A stretch of 64,000 bases of DNA, from assembly GCA_956465555.1 (NCBI GenBank), contig OY101117.1, positions 248,001 to 312,000 of the forward strand. Reading direction: 5' to 3'. The translations under genes and the position numbers were made by a program. Source of the DNA: Nitzschia sp. pyKryTriq1. Its lineage: Eukaryota; Bacillariophyta; Bacillariophyceae; Bacillariales; Bacillariaceae. The notes beneath the pieces were generated by a model. It was not told the DNA's origin. It ran no database searches and saw nothing but the letters and a program-made list of their open reading frames with translations. This document shows positions 10,519 to 19,066 of the stretch, in pieces (within the stretch, counting starts at the first letter, position 1; each line of letters opens with the position of its first letter).

Positions 10519-13245
10519 ATGGGCCAATCCAATGAGCAGGACCAAGAAGAGCCCAGCAGCGGGGGAGGAGGAGGAGGAGTCTTTGGGCACATGTCGTTTG
10601 ATACCATACCCGATTTTGGTGCTGGTTGTTTTTCTGCAGATGATGATGACGATGATGATGATGTTGCTGCGAGAAGAAGAAGAAGAAGAACCTGCTCTCA
10701 GGATATTCGTGCCCTCGCCGCCGACCTGGAAAAGAACCGTACTCATAGTAGTACTACTCGGAATGACTCTCCAACCAGTGATCATGCTGATGAGGTGGAG
10801 GAGGCCAGCAATGAGATGAATGATAGTATTAGTCCGATAGTATTAGTCGCGCAAAGCAGCACATCAGCCGAAAAACACCACAAGAATCATCGAGCGACGA
10901 TTCTCCCTCTGAAAGCCTCATTTGATCCCCCACCACCACTCGTGGAACTCTCCTCCAGTGGGGAGTCCTCCTCGCACGATATTAGCCCCTATGATGATTC
11001 TTCGCCTCGTAGACTAATAGTTCGGGCCGATCGGGGATTTCGAAATTATACAAACGACCAGCATGAACATGATGATGGTGGTGGTGGTGCGAAAACAGGA
11101 AGATCGGAATCTCCACATAGCAATAATGCTACTTTTCGACAAGCCAGTCGCCGCCGTTTGAATTCCAGAGAATTTGCCAGAGACAGTTCCAATACGGGTA
11201 CTTTCAGCACCGCGAGGCGATCATTGTCACTCCGAGATGCAGGTCACTCCGCTTCTCCCCACCGTCGTCCACAGCCGCAAGAACATGATGAGCCACCGCA
11301 GCAGGAGCCACGCCACAGCATCATGTCCTCCAGACGATTATTGAGCATCTCGAATCGAGCGGATTCTTCCTTATGGACCAGCAACAGGAGTGATCGAGTG
11401 GATATGGATGATGAGGAACAACCACCACCACCCGGAGGACAGCCGTTCCGGTCGTCTTCGATAACCACTCCGAGAAGACGATTGCTGAGCAATGTGGAAC
11501 TGGCGGGCGTATATTCGTCGAATCCTGCTCATCGTGAGGGCAGTAAAAGTCCTAGTCATCATCGTGACGGTAGTAAGAGTCCTGGTCATCATCATCGTGA
11601 CGGGAGCAAGAGTCCTAGTCATCGATCAGGCCGCAGACAAAGGCTCGTGGATGTGGGAGATGAACAACCAGCCGCAGTACTCTTGTCTCCTTCTCGACGA
11701 TCTTCTTCTCTTCGGGGCAGAGGAGGGTCTACTAGTACGATAACGCCAAATACTCGTGCCAAGTCTCGAAGATACTTGGTGACTTCCGAGCCACCACCAC
11801 CGCCTCCCCAAGCGTCAGATCTGGTGGATCAGTCCTCCTCGTATGTCTACGCTACTCCCAGTCCTCATGTCAGCAATCGAAAGTCATTACTAGTACTACC
11901 GCGATCCCACAGTGACAGTGAACAAGACGTCATCATGTGTACTTCTGATCATAGTCGAAGTCTTGCTGGTTTGGCACCGCCCAAATCCGATACTCCATCA
12001 GGCCGAAAACGAAGTTTGGTGCGAATGATGGTCGCCACAAGTAATAGTACGGAAGAAATCGAAGTATTACAGGCAAACCGCAATGCCGTCCTCAGTGCCT
12101 TGCGACGGACGACGACGACGACGACCCCTCAATCTTCACGACGCTTGCTAGTACAAAGCTCTGGCGGTGGCGGTGGTGGTGGCGGTGGTGGCAATATCAA
12201 CACCACCACTGCTACTACTCCGCAGCAGCAGCAGCAGCAAATGCGGCAGTCTTCCAGAGTACTTTCGTCTCCCACCCGTACCAGCCACCATCAGCCACGG
12301 ACGACGAGTAGCAGTCCAGTGCCGGGACGCCGCAGTCGCACCACCTCTCGCACCAACAGTAACGGAGAATCTTCCTCCTCGGGAGGAGGAGGATCGTCAT
12401 CCACATCCACACCCACACCACGAGAGTCGTCCTCGCGCAGGAGAAGTCGGTCAATGGAACGCAAAGCGTCGGTTGATGCACAGAGAAGGAGTCGGTCTTC
12501 GGATAGAGGAAGAAATACCAATCCAACAACAAAAAGCAGTCGAAATTTGAATGCTGCTACTGCTGCTGCTGGTAGTTCCTCTCGAAGTCATTCGAAGAGT
12601 CGGAGTCGAGGACGTTCCAACCACGATCCGAGTCATCGAATGACGACGTCCACGGCCACCAAACCCTCGAGTCCTTCCAAGTCCTACAGTGGTAGAAGTC
12701 GCTCCAAGAGTCGTTCCAGTAGGAATTCCTCAAACCGGTCGTCCAAAAAAGAACAGCAAGATAATAATCATACTACAAATAGTAGTAATAATGGCCAGGA
12801 GGCTTTGACCACCATGCTGGCTTTGGCACTGGGACAAAGGACGACGCATCCATCATCCATGATGGGCCAGGATCATCCGACGGAGGAGGAGGGGAGGGTG
12901 TCCTCGTCCCCACCACCACAGAGGCGACCATCCTCCCACCACCAGCATCAGAGACACGATTATTCGATGGCGTCTCCCACTCCTGCATCTCCCCGAGTAC
13001 GTCCTGGTGTTGTCTTTTCTCCAGGTTCTGCTTACGTCGTGAGCAACAAAGCCTACAAGAGCAAAAAGGACGAATCCAAAGCTCGGCGATCGGAAATTAT
13101 GAAGTCCTTGAAGGATTTGTTGCTGGAAGATTCGGATCAAGCCCACCTCAAGCTCGAAGTCCAGCAAGATGGTACCCGACGATTGGTGGTCGATTTGAGC
13201 GATCTCAGTGTGATGGAAGAGTTTTCGTCTCTAGTAGGACATTAA
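10519..13245 (+). CDS. Ser/Arg-rich disordered protein with conserved terminal boxes (paralog 1)
   Basis: A 908-residue protein; the first ATG in frame is at 10519. An N-terminal box reads F-G-H-M-S-F-D-T-I-P-D-F, followed by an Asp run. A second conserved stretch (F-D-P-P-P-P-L-V-E-L-S-S, then R-A-D-R-G-F-R-N) lies at about 135-180. The centre is repetitive: Arg/Ser/Lys motifs such as R-S-R-S-M-E-R-K, repeats of D-G-S-K-S-P, Gly and Gln runs, and S-D-T-P-S-G-R. The last 75 residues are well ordered: V-V-S-N-K-A-Y-K-S-K-K, S-E-I-M-K-S-L-K-D-L-L and R-R-L-V-V-D-L-S-D-L. The same boxes recur in the next gene, so the two are tandem duplicates. Nothing shows the function; no RRM, kinase or membrane segment is seen. 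Confidence 0.85.
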   Translation: MGQSNEQDQEEPSSGGGGGGVFGHMSFDTIPDFGAGCFSADDDDDDDDVAARRRRRRTCSQDIRALAADLEKNRTHSSTTRNDSPTSDHADEVEEASNEMNDSISPIVLVAQSSTSAEKHHKNHRATILPLKASFDPPPPLVELSSSGESSSHDISPYDDSSPRRLIVRADRGFRNYTNDQHEHDDGGGGAKTGRSESPHSNNATFRQASRRRLNSREFARDSSNTGTFSTARRSLSLRDAGHSASPHRRPQPQEHDEPPQQEPRHSIMSSRRLLSISNRADSSLWTSNRSDRVDMDDEEQPPPPGGQPFRSSSITTPRRRLLSNVELAGVYSSNPAHREGSKSPSHHRDGSKSPGHHHRDGSKSPSHRSGRRQRLVDVGDEQPAAVLLSPSRRSSSLRGRGGSTSTITPNTRAKSRRYLVTSEPPPPPPQASDLVDQSSSYVYATPSPHVSNRKSLLVLPRSHSDSEQDVIMCTSDHSRSLAGLAPPKSDTPSGRKRSLVRMMVATSNSTEEIEVLQANRNAVLSALRRTTTTTTPQSSRRLLVQSSGGGGGGGGGGNINTTTATTPQQQQQQMRQSSRVLSSPTRTSHHQPRTTSSSPVPGRRSRTTSRTNSNGESSSSGGGGSSSTSTPTPRESSSRRRSRSMERKASVDAQRRSRSSDRGRNTNPTTKSSRNLNAATAAAGSSSRSHSKSRSRGRSNHDPSHRMTTSTATKPSSPSKSYSGRSRSKSRSSRNSSNRSSKKEQQDNNHTTNSSNNGQEALTTMLALALGQRTTHPSSMMGQDHPTEEEGRVSSSPPPQRRPSSHHQHQRHDYSMASPTPASPRVRPGVVFSPGSAYVVSNKAYKSKKDESKARRSEIMKSLKDLLLEDSDQAHLKLEVQQDGTRRLVVDLSDLSVMEEFSSLVGH

Positions 13246-13910
13246 TTTTTAACTAAGTTTTGAATCTTTTTGTTGTTGGTGTTGCTGCTCCGTTGCTTTA
13301 TTCGTAGTCTACTATTAGTCCTGTAGGAATACCTCTTCTACGAGTAACTCGTGGTTCAAGGTTGTATGTGAACTCTCGTTCTTGGATATAAATCAATAAC
13401 GCCCATGCAACCAACCACTGTTCTTGGGGGCTTTTCATTATTCCAGGCATCGACGAGGGCGCGAACGAAAGAGACTACGAGTAAGCGGGCGGGTACAGTA
13501 CAACAACATTCACGACTACTACACTATTGGTACTGGTACCGCGGTAGACGACCTGCACCTAAGACGATATCAAGCGAGCGATTGTTTGGTCGTATTATGA
13601 CTTCCCAAAATGTACATTCAATATTGCCCCTTCGATTTTTACTTAAGAAGAACGGAAACGCGCTCTTCGATAGTCATTCGGGCGAGAATTGAAGGAACTT
13701 TCATCGCAACCTTCGCTTCTGCGCTATTACTGTATTCATCATCGTGCGCGTGCTCGCAAAGCTCAAAACCATACTCACCATCACTCACACATACGAACAT
13801 AATATCACTGGAGAGCAACAAGAAGTAGTATAGTCTCTTCCCCATGACAATCCAAAGGCTGGTATTCCCTTGGTGACTTCATTGATTGCTATAGTATTAG
13901 AGAGTCCACC
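13246..13910. other. spacer between tandem paralogs
   Basis: A 665-bp spacer holding the 3' flank of paralog 1 and the promoter region of paralog 2. No gene is supported; the short frames lack any recognisable content. Confidence 0.5.
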
Positions 13911-16136
13911 ATGGTGTTTAATCCCAGCAGCAGCGGATTTTTTGGGCACATGTCCTTTGATGTTCCGGATTTTGATGCCTCCGTGAGAACATCTATCGCC
14001 CATCTGGCCCAACCTCGAGGTGCGGACTTTGAGATTGACCCGAACGAACATTTTCCCTTACAGGAACATGATGAGGCAGATGATATGAACGATACTCCCG
14101 TGATCGAAAAACAGCATCATCGAGCGGTTCACGTAGAAGACTTTGATCCTCCGCCACTGGCGGAACTCTCCAGCCCTGAATCGTCGCCGGAAGGCCCCGA
14201 AACACCTCGTATGTTGAAGCGGGCGGACAAGGGATTTCGCAATCAAGATGCTCCGGGATCTAGCGATCAATACCGTCGAGATGGGTCTCCAAATAGGTCT
14301 GCGGCTGCTCCTGGTAGGAAGGAATTGAGGCGATCCTCGAGTAGCAACAATGGCTCGTATCGAAAGTCAGCAAGGCGACTGAGTAGTACTTTCGGCGAAG
14401 GAGAAGAGGATCCAAGAACTCCCAATGAGACAACCTCGTCCCGTCGACTCTCGGTCACTGCTTCGAGACGAAGCCTCCTGAAATCGGCCGCCCTTACGGG
14501 GGTATATCCTACCACTCCTTCTTCGCGAGAGGCGAGTGCCAGTCCAGCAGGTCAGTTCCGAACTCCCACTCGCAACCGAACAATAACATCCGAGGAAGAA
14601 CCAGGAAGCCGAGACTCCAATACTCGTTCCAAGTCTCGGAGAAATCTAGCTCTTGCTTCGCCAGATCCTGCCGCGCCTCCAGCCCCACCAGAGATTGATT
14701 TTGCGACTCCTAGTCCTCATGCCAACACCCATCGGAAAACATTGGTACGGTGCCAAAGCGATGATGTTACAAATACGCCGACAAGTAGTAGTCATAGGGT
14801 GACGCGGAAAAGCAGTTTTCAAATTACACCGTCCAAGTCGGATACTCCCAGTGGACGGACCAGCCGACGCGTAGAACGAACGGTCAGCGATAATACTTCA
14901 GATACCTCCACGAGCCAACACAACAAGAATACTTCTGGTGGTGGACGGCAAGCAACACGACTCAGTTTGCTTCAAACTGCTATCATTTCGGCTTCCAAGA
15001 CATCCAGACAGCAGGTACAAGCACAACGACAATGGTCTTCCGCTAATACTAGCAGCAAGCCTGTTTCACCATCAGTAGGCAAGGCTGATCGCGGCAAGAA
15101 TCACCAAAATCANNNNNNNNNNNNNNNNNNNNNNNNNNNNNNNNNNNNNNNNNNNNNNNNNNNNNNNNNNNNNNNNNNNNNNNNNNNNNNNNNNNNNNNN
15201 NNNNNNNNNNNNNNNNNNNNNNNNNNNNNNNNNNNNNNNNNNNNNNNNNNNNNNNNNNNNNNNNNNNNNNNNNNNNNNNNNNNNNNNNNNNNNNNNNNNN
15301 NNNNNNNNNNNNAACAACGGGAGAACAACGGAGTAATAGTCGGAGCCCCTCGCGAAGTCGTCGTGGTAGGATCCTCGCGTCTCGACAGCATAGCAGCAGG
15401 AGCGGCAACGTGGAGCCAGCCTCCTCTTCCACACCTTCCGCATCAACAGCACGCGAACCTCGGAGTCGGTCCATGGAACGCAAGGCGGAAAGAAGTAAAC
15501 AAAGAAGAAGTCGTTCTTCGGATCGAAAGAATAGCAGTCGGAATCTTACTTCTTCTTCTTCTCTAAGTCGTTCCAAGAGTCGAAGGCGACGTTCCAACAC
15601 GAATTCTCAGCGGGGGTCGACCACGAGCAACGAGTCCTTCGGGGGAAGCGAATAATATTACCTCCGAAACAACAACAAAAACCCGAGCTCGTTCCAAAAG
15701 TGCCTCGGCTCGGGGAAGACGCCGGGGCTCGGCACCGACATCCAAGTCCAAGAAAGAGACTAGTACTACTAGTGAAGAAAACTCCCGCCAACTAGTACAA
15801 CGTGCTGCAACGGGTGTCCCGCAGCGTCGCGATCATCAGTATTTCTCGACCTTCCCGACTGCACTGATATCGCCACCCCGTGAGGAGCAGGGTGTTGTCT
15901 TTTCGCAAGGCGATGGATATGTCGTGAACAATGAAGCCTACAAGAGTAAAAAAGAAGAGTCCAAGGCTCGACGATCAGGCATTATGAAATCCTTGAAGGA
16001 TTTGCTAGTGGAACTTGATTCGGATGATCAAGCCAGTCTCAAGTTCGAAATTCAACCAGATGGTACCAAGCGTCTTGTGATGGATCTGAGCGACCTCAAT
16101 ACTGTCATGGAAGAATTTTCCGCTCTCAGAAGATAA
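13911..16136 (+). CDS. Ser/Arg-rich disordered protein (paralog 2), interrupted by gap and frameshift
   Basis: Starts at ATG 13911 (context CCACC-ATG) with the box F-G-H-M-S-F-D-V-P-D-F, then F-D-P-P-P-L-A-E-L-S-S and R-A-D-K-G-F-R-N, matching the gene at 10519. The frame runs to the 200-N gap. After the gap the homologous reading (R-S-R-S-M-E-R-K, R-R-S-R-S-S-D-R) lies in a different frame, which hits TAA at about 15653. The original frame is open from about 15603 and encodes the conserved end (V-V-N-N-E-A-Y-K-S-K-K, G-I-M-K-S-L-K-D-L-L, L-V-M-D-L-S-D-L) to the stop at 16136. The switch fits one extra G in the run of five G at about 15611-15615. If the gene is intact, the true gap length must be a multiple of three. 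A sequence error is more likely than a real break because the C-terminus is well kept. Confidence 0.8.
15113..15312. other. assembly gap (200 N)
   Basis: Exactly 200 unknown bases inside the coding region of paralog 2. It falls in the most repetitive Ser/Arg part, where assembly would be expected to fail. Confidence 1.
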
Positions 16137-16684
16137 GTTCATTGTCATGATGATTCTATTAGCCTGGTAGTACTACTACTAGCTAGAGAGACGAAGCCTA
16201 ATGTTAAGCTACTACTACTACTACTAGCTAGAGAGAGCAGCTACTCTACTAGAGTAGAGTAGATAGTAGATTCTATAGTCCACTTCTCAACTCTTCTAGC
16301 TAGAAGAGTAGTAGTGGAGAGTACGAGAGAGAAGGGATGCGTACTACAGAGTACAGTGTATCGTATACGCATTCTTTGGGATCGCCTCTCGCTCGATCGG
16401 CGCGCGTTCTCTTCGAGTGGTGAGTCGCAACGACATTCTGAGCGGTCATCAGGCCCAAGCTACTTAGGGGGCAACGCGAAGTTGAAGGTTAAAGGTTTTA
16501 TCAACACTATTTAATTAGATATGGCGGAAAGCTTTGTGGTCTTGCGTTCTCGTCTTCTTCAAACATCCAAGACCCAAGACTCACTTCCTCTCCGAAAGCG
16601 CAGATCGAACACAACACCAAAGCCCTCTATTATTTCATGACGACGACAAAGTATATTGTGTTGTCAATCAATCATTCCTGAACC
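16137..16684. other. CTAG-rich spacer with palindrome and direct repeats
   Basis: Holds two copies of a TAC-rich word ending CTAGCTAGAGAGA or similar (about 16171-16191 and 16210-16236). It also holds a perfect 20-bp palindrome at 16290-16309 (ACTCTTCTAG and its complement). The part from 16500 on is the leader of the next gene. No coding frame is supported. Confidence 0.7.
16290..16309. repeat. 20-bp perfect palindrome
   Basis: ACTCTTCTAG followed directly by its reverse complement, with no loop. It could form a cruciform or be a binding site, or be a by-product of the CTAG-rich spacer composition. Confidence 0.9.
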
Positions 16685-18394
16685 ATGTCATTCCAACAAA
16701 ACAAGGATGAAGAGGCCGAATTCTCCTGGGACACTTCGTTCCCCCCGCCGATCCACGTTGCAGACGCCATTGGAGGAACGCACTCTTTGCTCATGAAAAA
16801 ATCGCAGTTTTCCGACGTTGAGATCGAACCGAACATCCCAATGGGCGATGTCGTGAATGAGGAAAGGATCCAACGCAACCGCGATCGCCCAGTCTCAGAC
16901 CTTTCAGACTCCGATCTTTCAAATCCAGAGTGTCACGCCTTGTCCGGCAAGAAGAAATTGACCCCAACGGACAGAGGAGGCTCCTATTCCAGCCCAAAGA
17001 AAAAGCCATCGAGCAGTCGCCGCGATCATCTATATAGAAGGCAATCGAGCCGCCCCCGTCGTGTCAAATCTTCTCCCGCCCCAGGCTACAGTGGGAGTAC
17101 TTCTTCCGGCAGTTCCTCTCCTCCTAATTTGCATTCCTCGTCAAAACGAGGGATCACTTCCCACCAGGACGACGAGCCGTTGGGAATAAGCCCTATTAGC
17201 AGTGGATGTCGAGAAAGGACAGAGTTCGATTCGTTGAAGATTCCGGATGGAAAGACCAACCCCGATCCACAAATCTATGCTTCTCGAGACTCGTCTGTTT
17301 ATAGCACACCACCTCGAGCCACCAGCACCAAGAAGAAGTCTCGAAAACATCATTCGGTAGTAGCAGCACCTCCAACCCCTCCAACCGTCATTCGATCTCC
17401 GAGTCCCCGTCTCTCAAGCACGAGCCGCAAATCAATTGGACGATCTAGTAGTAGTAGTGGTGAGGCTCATCCGAGATCTCAACGAAGCCCTATAACCCCA
17501 CCTCCCCCTCCTCCCGAAGAGGATACTCAGACGCCCAGTCCTCCTCCCCCAGCAACAAATAATAGTGCTCCCCCAAGCAGCACTGCTACTCCTACTCGCA
17601 AGTCCTTCTTGTTGGAACCATCCAAAAGCAGCAGTGACGACGCAGCCCTAGAGGACGTATGGTGGAAGCGTAGCGGCGGCACCACAAGCAGCAAGAATAA
17701 TATCGTGATGACCCCATCCAGATTGGATACACCCCCAGTCAGCAGACGAAAGCTGTTGATCAATAGTAGCAGTCAACCAGTAATACCTTCTTCATCCTCG
17801 AGACGCAATCTCTTGCAAACAACAACGCCCACAACATCAACCCCACCAGCAAGTCGTGCTGCTGTTCCTTCCTCATTTCGATGGCGCCGAAACCGGGTGG
17901 TTGAACAGCTTCAGCAAACGGGGGCTCCTGTACTCCAAGAGCAGCAGCAGCAGCAGCAGCGTACTAGGCGTCCTCGGCCCACCAAACAGAAAAGTATACC
18001 ACGACGCAGTTCGTCCGCCAAAGAATACGCATCGGCACAAGAAAAGGAGGATGCCATAGCATTGTTATTGACCGCCCTTGGAACGATTCTGGGAACCACC
18101 AGTACGCAGGATCATGAGGAGGGCGGTGATACTACCTTGTTGCCAGAAGCACTACCACCACCACTACCGGATTCCTTCATTCGCGACAGAGTGAACATGA
18201 GAAGGAAACTTTTGGCAGAGTTGCAGGAATCCAGAGCAGCAAGACGATCCCATACTCGAAAGTCGTCTTCGTCGAGAGATCTTTCTTCTTCGTTCCAGCA
18301 GCAGCAGCAGCAGCGGCAACAACAGCGACAGCGACAGGAGCAAGGCGAAGAAGATCAAGAATCATCCGATGATCTTTCTGGCTCCAATCGTTAA
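16685..18394 (+). CDS. Ser/Arg-rich disordered protein, third in the plus-strand run
   Basis: A 569-residue protein from ATG 16685. The N-terminus (residues 1-75) is ordered and not obviously shared with the two preceding genes: F-S-W-D-T-S-F-P-P-P-I-H-V-A-D-A-I-G, then L-S-D-S-D-L-S-N. The centre is rich in Ser, Arg, Lys and Pro and includes M-T-P-S-R-L-D-T-P-P-V-S-R-R-K. That resembles I-T-P-S-K-S-D-T-P-S-G-R of paralog 2 and supports a distant relationship. A helical stretch at about 445-470 (E-K-E-D-A-I-A-L-L-L-T-A-L-G) echoes L-T-T-M-L-A-L-A-L-G in the gene at 10519. The C-terminus has Gln runs. Function is unknown. Confidence 0.8.
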   Translation: MSFQQNKDEEAEFSWDTSFPPPIHVADAIGGTHSLLMKKSQFSDVEIEPNIPMGDVVNEERIQRNRDRPVSDLSDSDLSNPECHALSGKKKLTPTDRGGSYSSPKKKPSSSRRDHLYRRQSSRPRRVKSSPAPGYSGSTSSGSSSPPNLHSSSKRGITSHQDDEPLGISPISSGCRERTEFDSLKIPDGKTNPDPQIYASRDSSVYSTPPRATSTKKKSRKHHSVVAAPPTPPTVIRSPSPRLSSTSRKSIGRSSSSSGEAHPRSQRSPITPPPPPPEEDTQTPSPPPPATNNSAPPSSTATPTRKSFLLEPSKSSSDDAALEDVWWKRSGGTTSSKNNIVMTPSRLDTPPVSRRKLLINSSSQPVIPSSSSRRNLLQTTTPTTSTPPASRAAVPSSFRWRRNRVVEQLQQTGAPVLQEQQQQQQRTRRPRPTKQKSIPRRSSSAKEYASAQEKEDAIALLLTALGTILGTTSTQDHEEGGDTTLLPEALPPPLPDSFIRDRVNMRRKLLAELQESRAARRSHTRKSSSSRDLSSSFQQQQQQRQQQRQRQEQGEEDQESSDDLSGSNR

Positions 18395-19066
18395 AGAATA
18401 ATACCCCACGATGATAGCATCGATTTCGCACATCATATTGATATTCGAAGGATACGAAAATATTGTATGCGGCTCGCTTTATTAGAGTCTTCCAAAGGAG
18501 GATTTATCTCGTCATCATATATCTCACATCTTCTATGGTGCTCTCCTCGAGGATCGTCCTCCACCACGATTCTTCTTCTTCATTCCATATGTAGACTAAT
18601 AATTAATAGATCCCCGCATCGATGGAGATATCCAAAGACAACACATCCAACAAACATTCCAGCGATCGATGGTCATCGTAGTACGTACTACCGCGGTACG
18701 TGCGCCCATCATTGCTTTGAGAAAACGTTCCCGCAAAAAAATGAGGCTGGCGCACCGCCATCCGTTCTGCGCGCGCGTCCACCTATTCGAGCTCGCAATG
18801 CCATATACTCCGACCAAAGCGGAAGCTCGGCAGTTAGCTTTTGATAGCTAAAAAAATACGTACGATTCAATCATTCGCGACCTGAGAAAAAAAGGACAAA
18901 GGAAAACCGATTATCGGCTTTTCAACATGCTAGAGCGCAACAACAACATACATGCACATCCTCTTCTCACCATTCCTTTTGGTGTATGTATGTGGATGGG
19001 AACTGCATTACTTGCTTGCTCTAAGATTATAGGCTTTATCCTTCATAGTCAGGATCAGCAGCTAAA
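18395..19066. other. gene-free spacer
   Basis: A 672-bp spacer containing the upstream region of the protease gene. Only short frames without recognisable content are present. Confidence 0.5.

Noticed and set aside
6859-18394. SR splicing factor identity for the Ser/Arg-rich genes
   Set aside because: RS patches are present but no RRM or other RNA-binding domain is seen, so the name would be unsupported.
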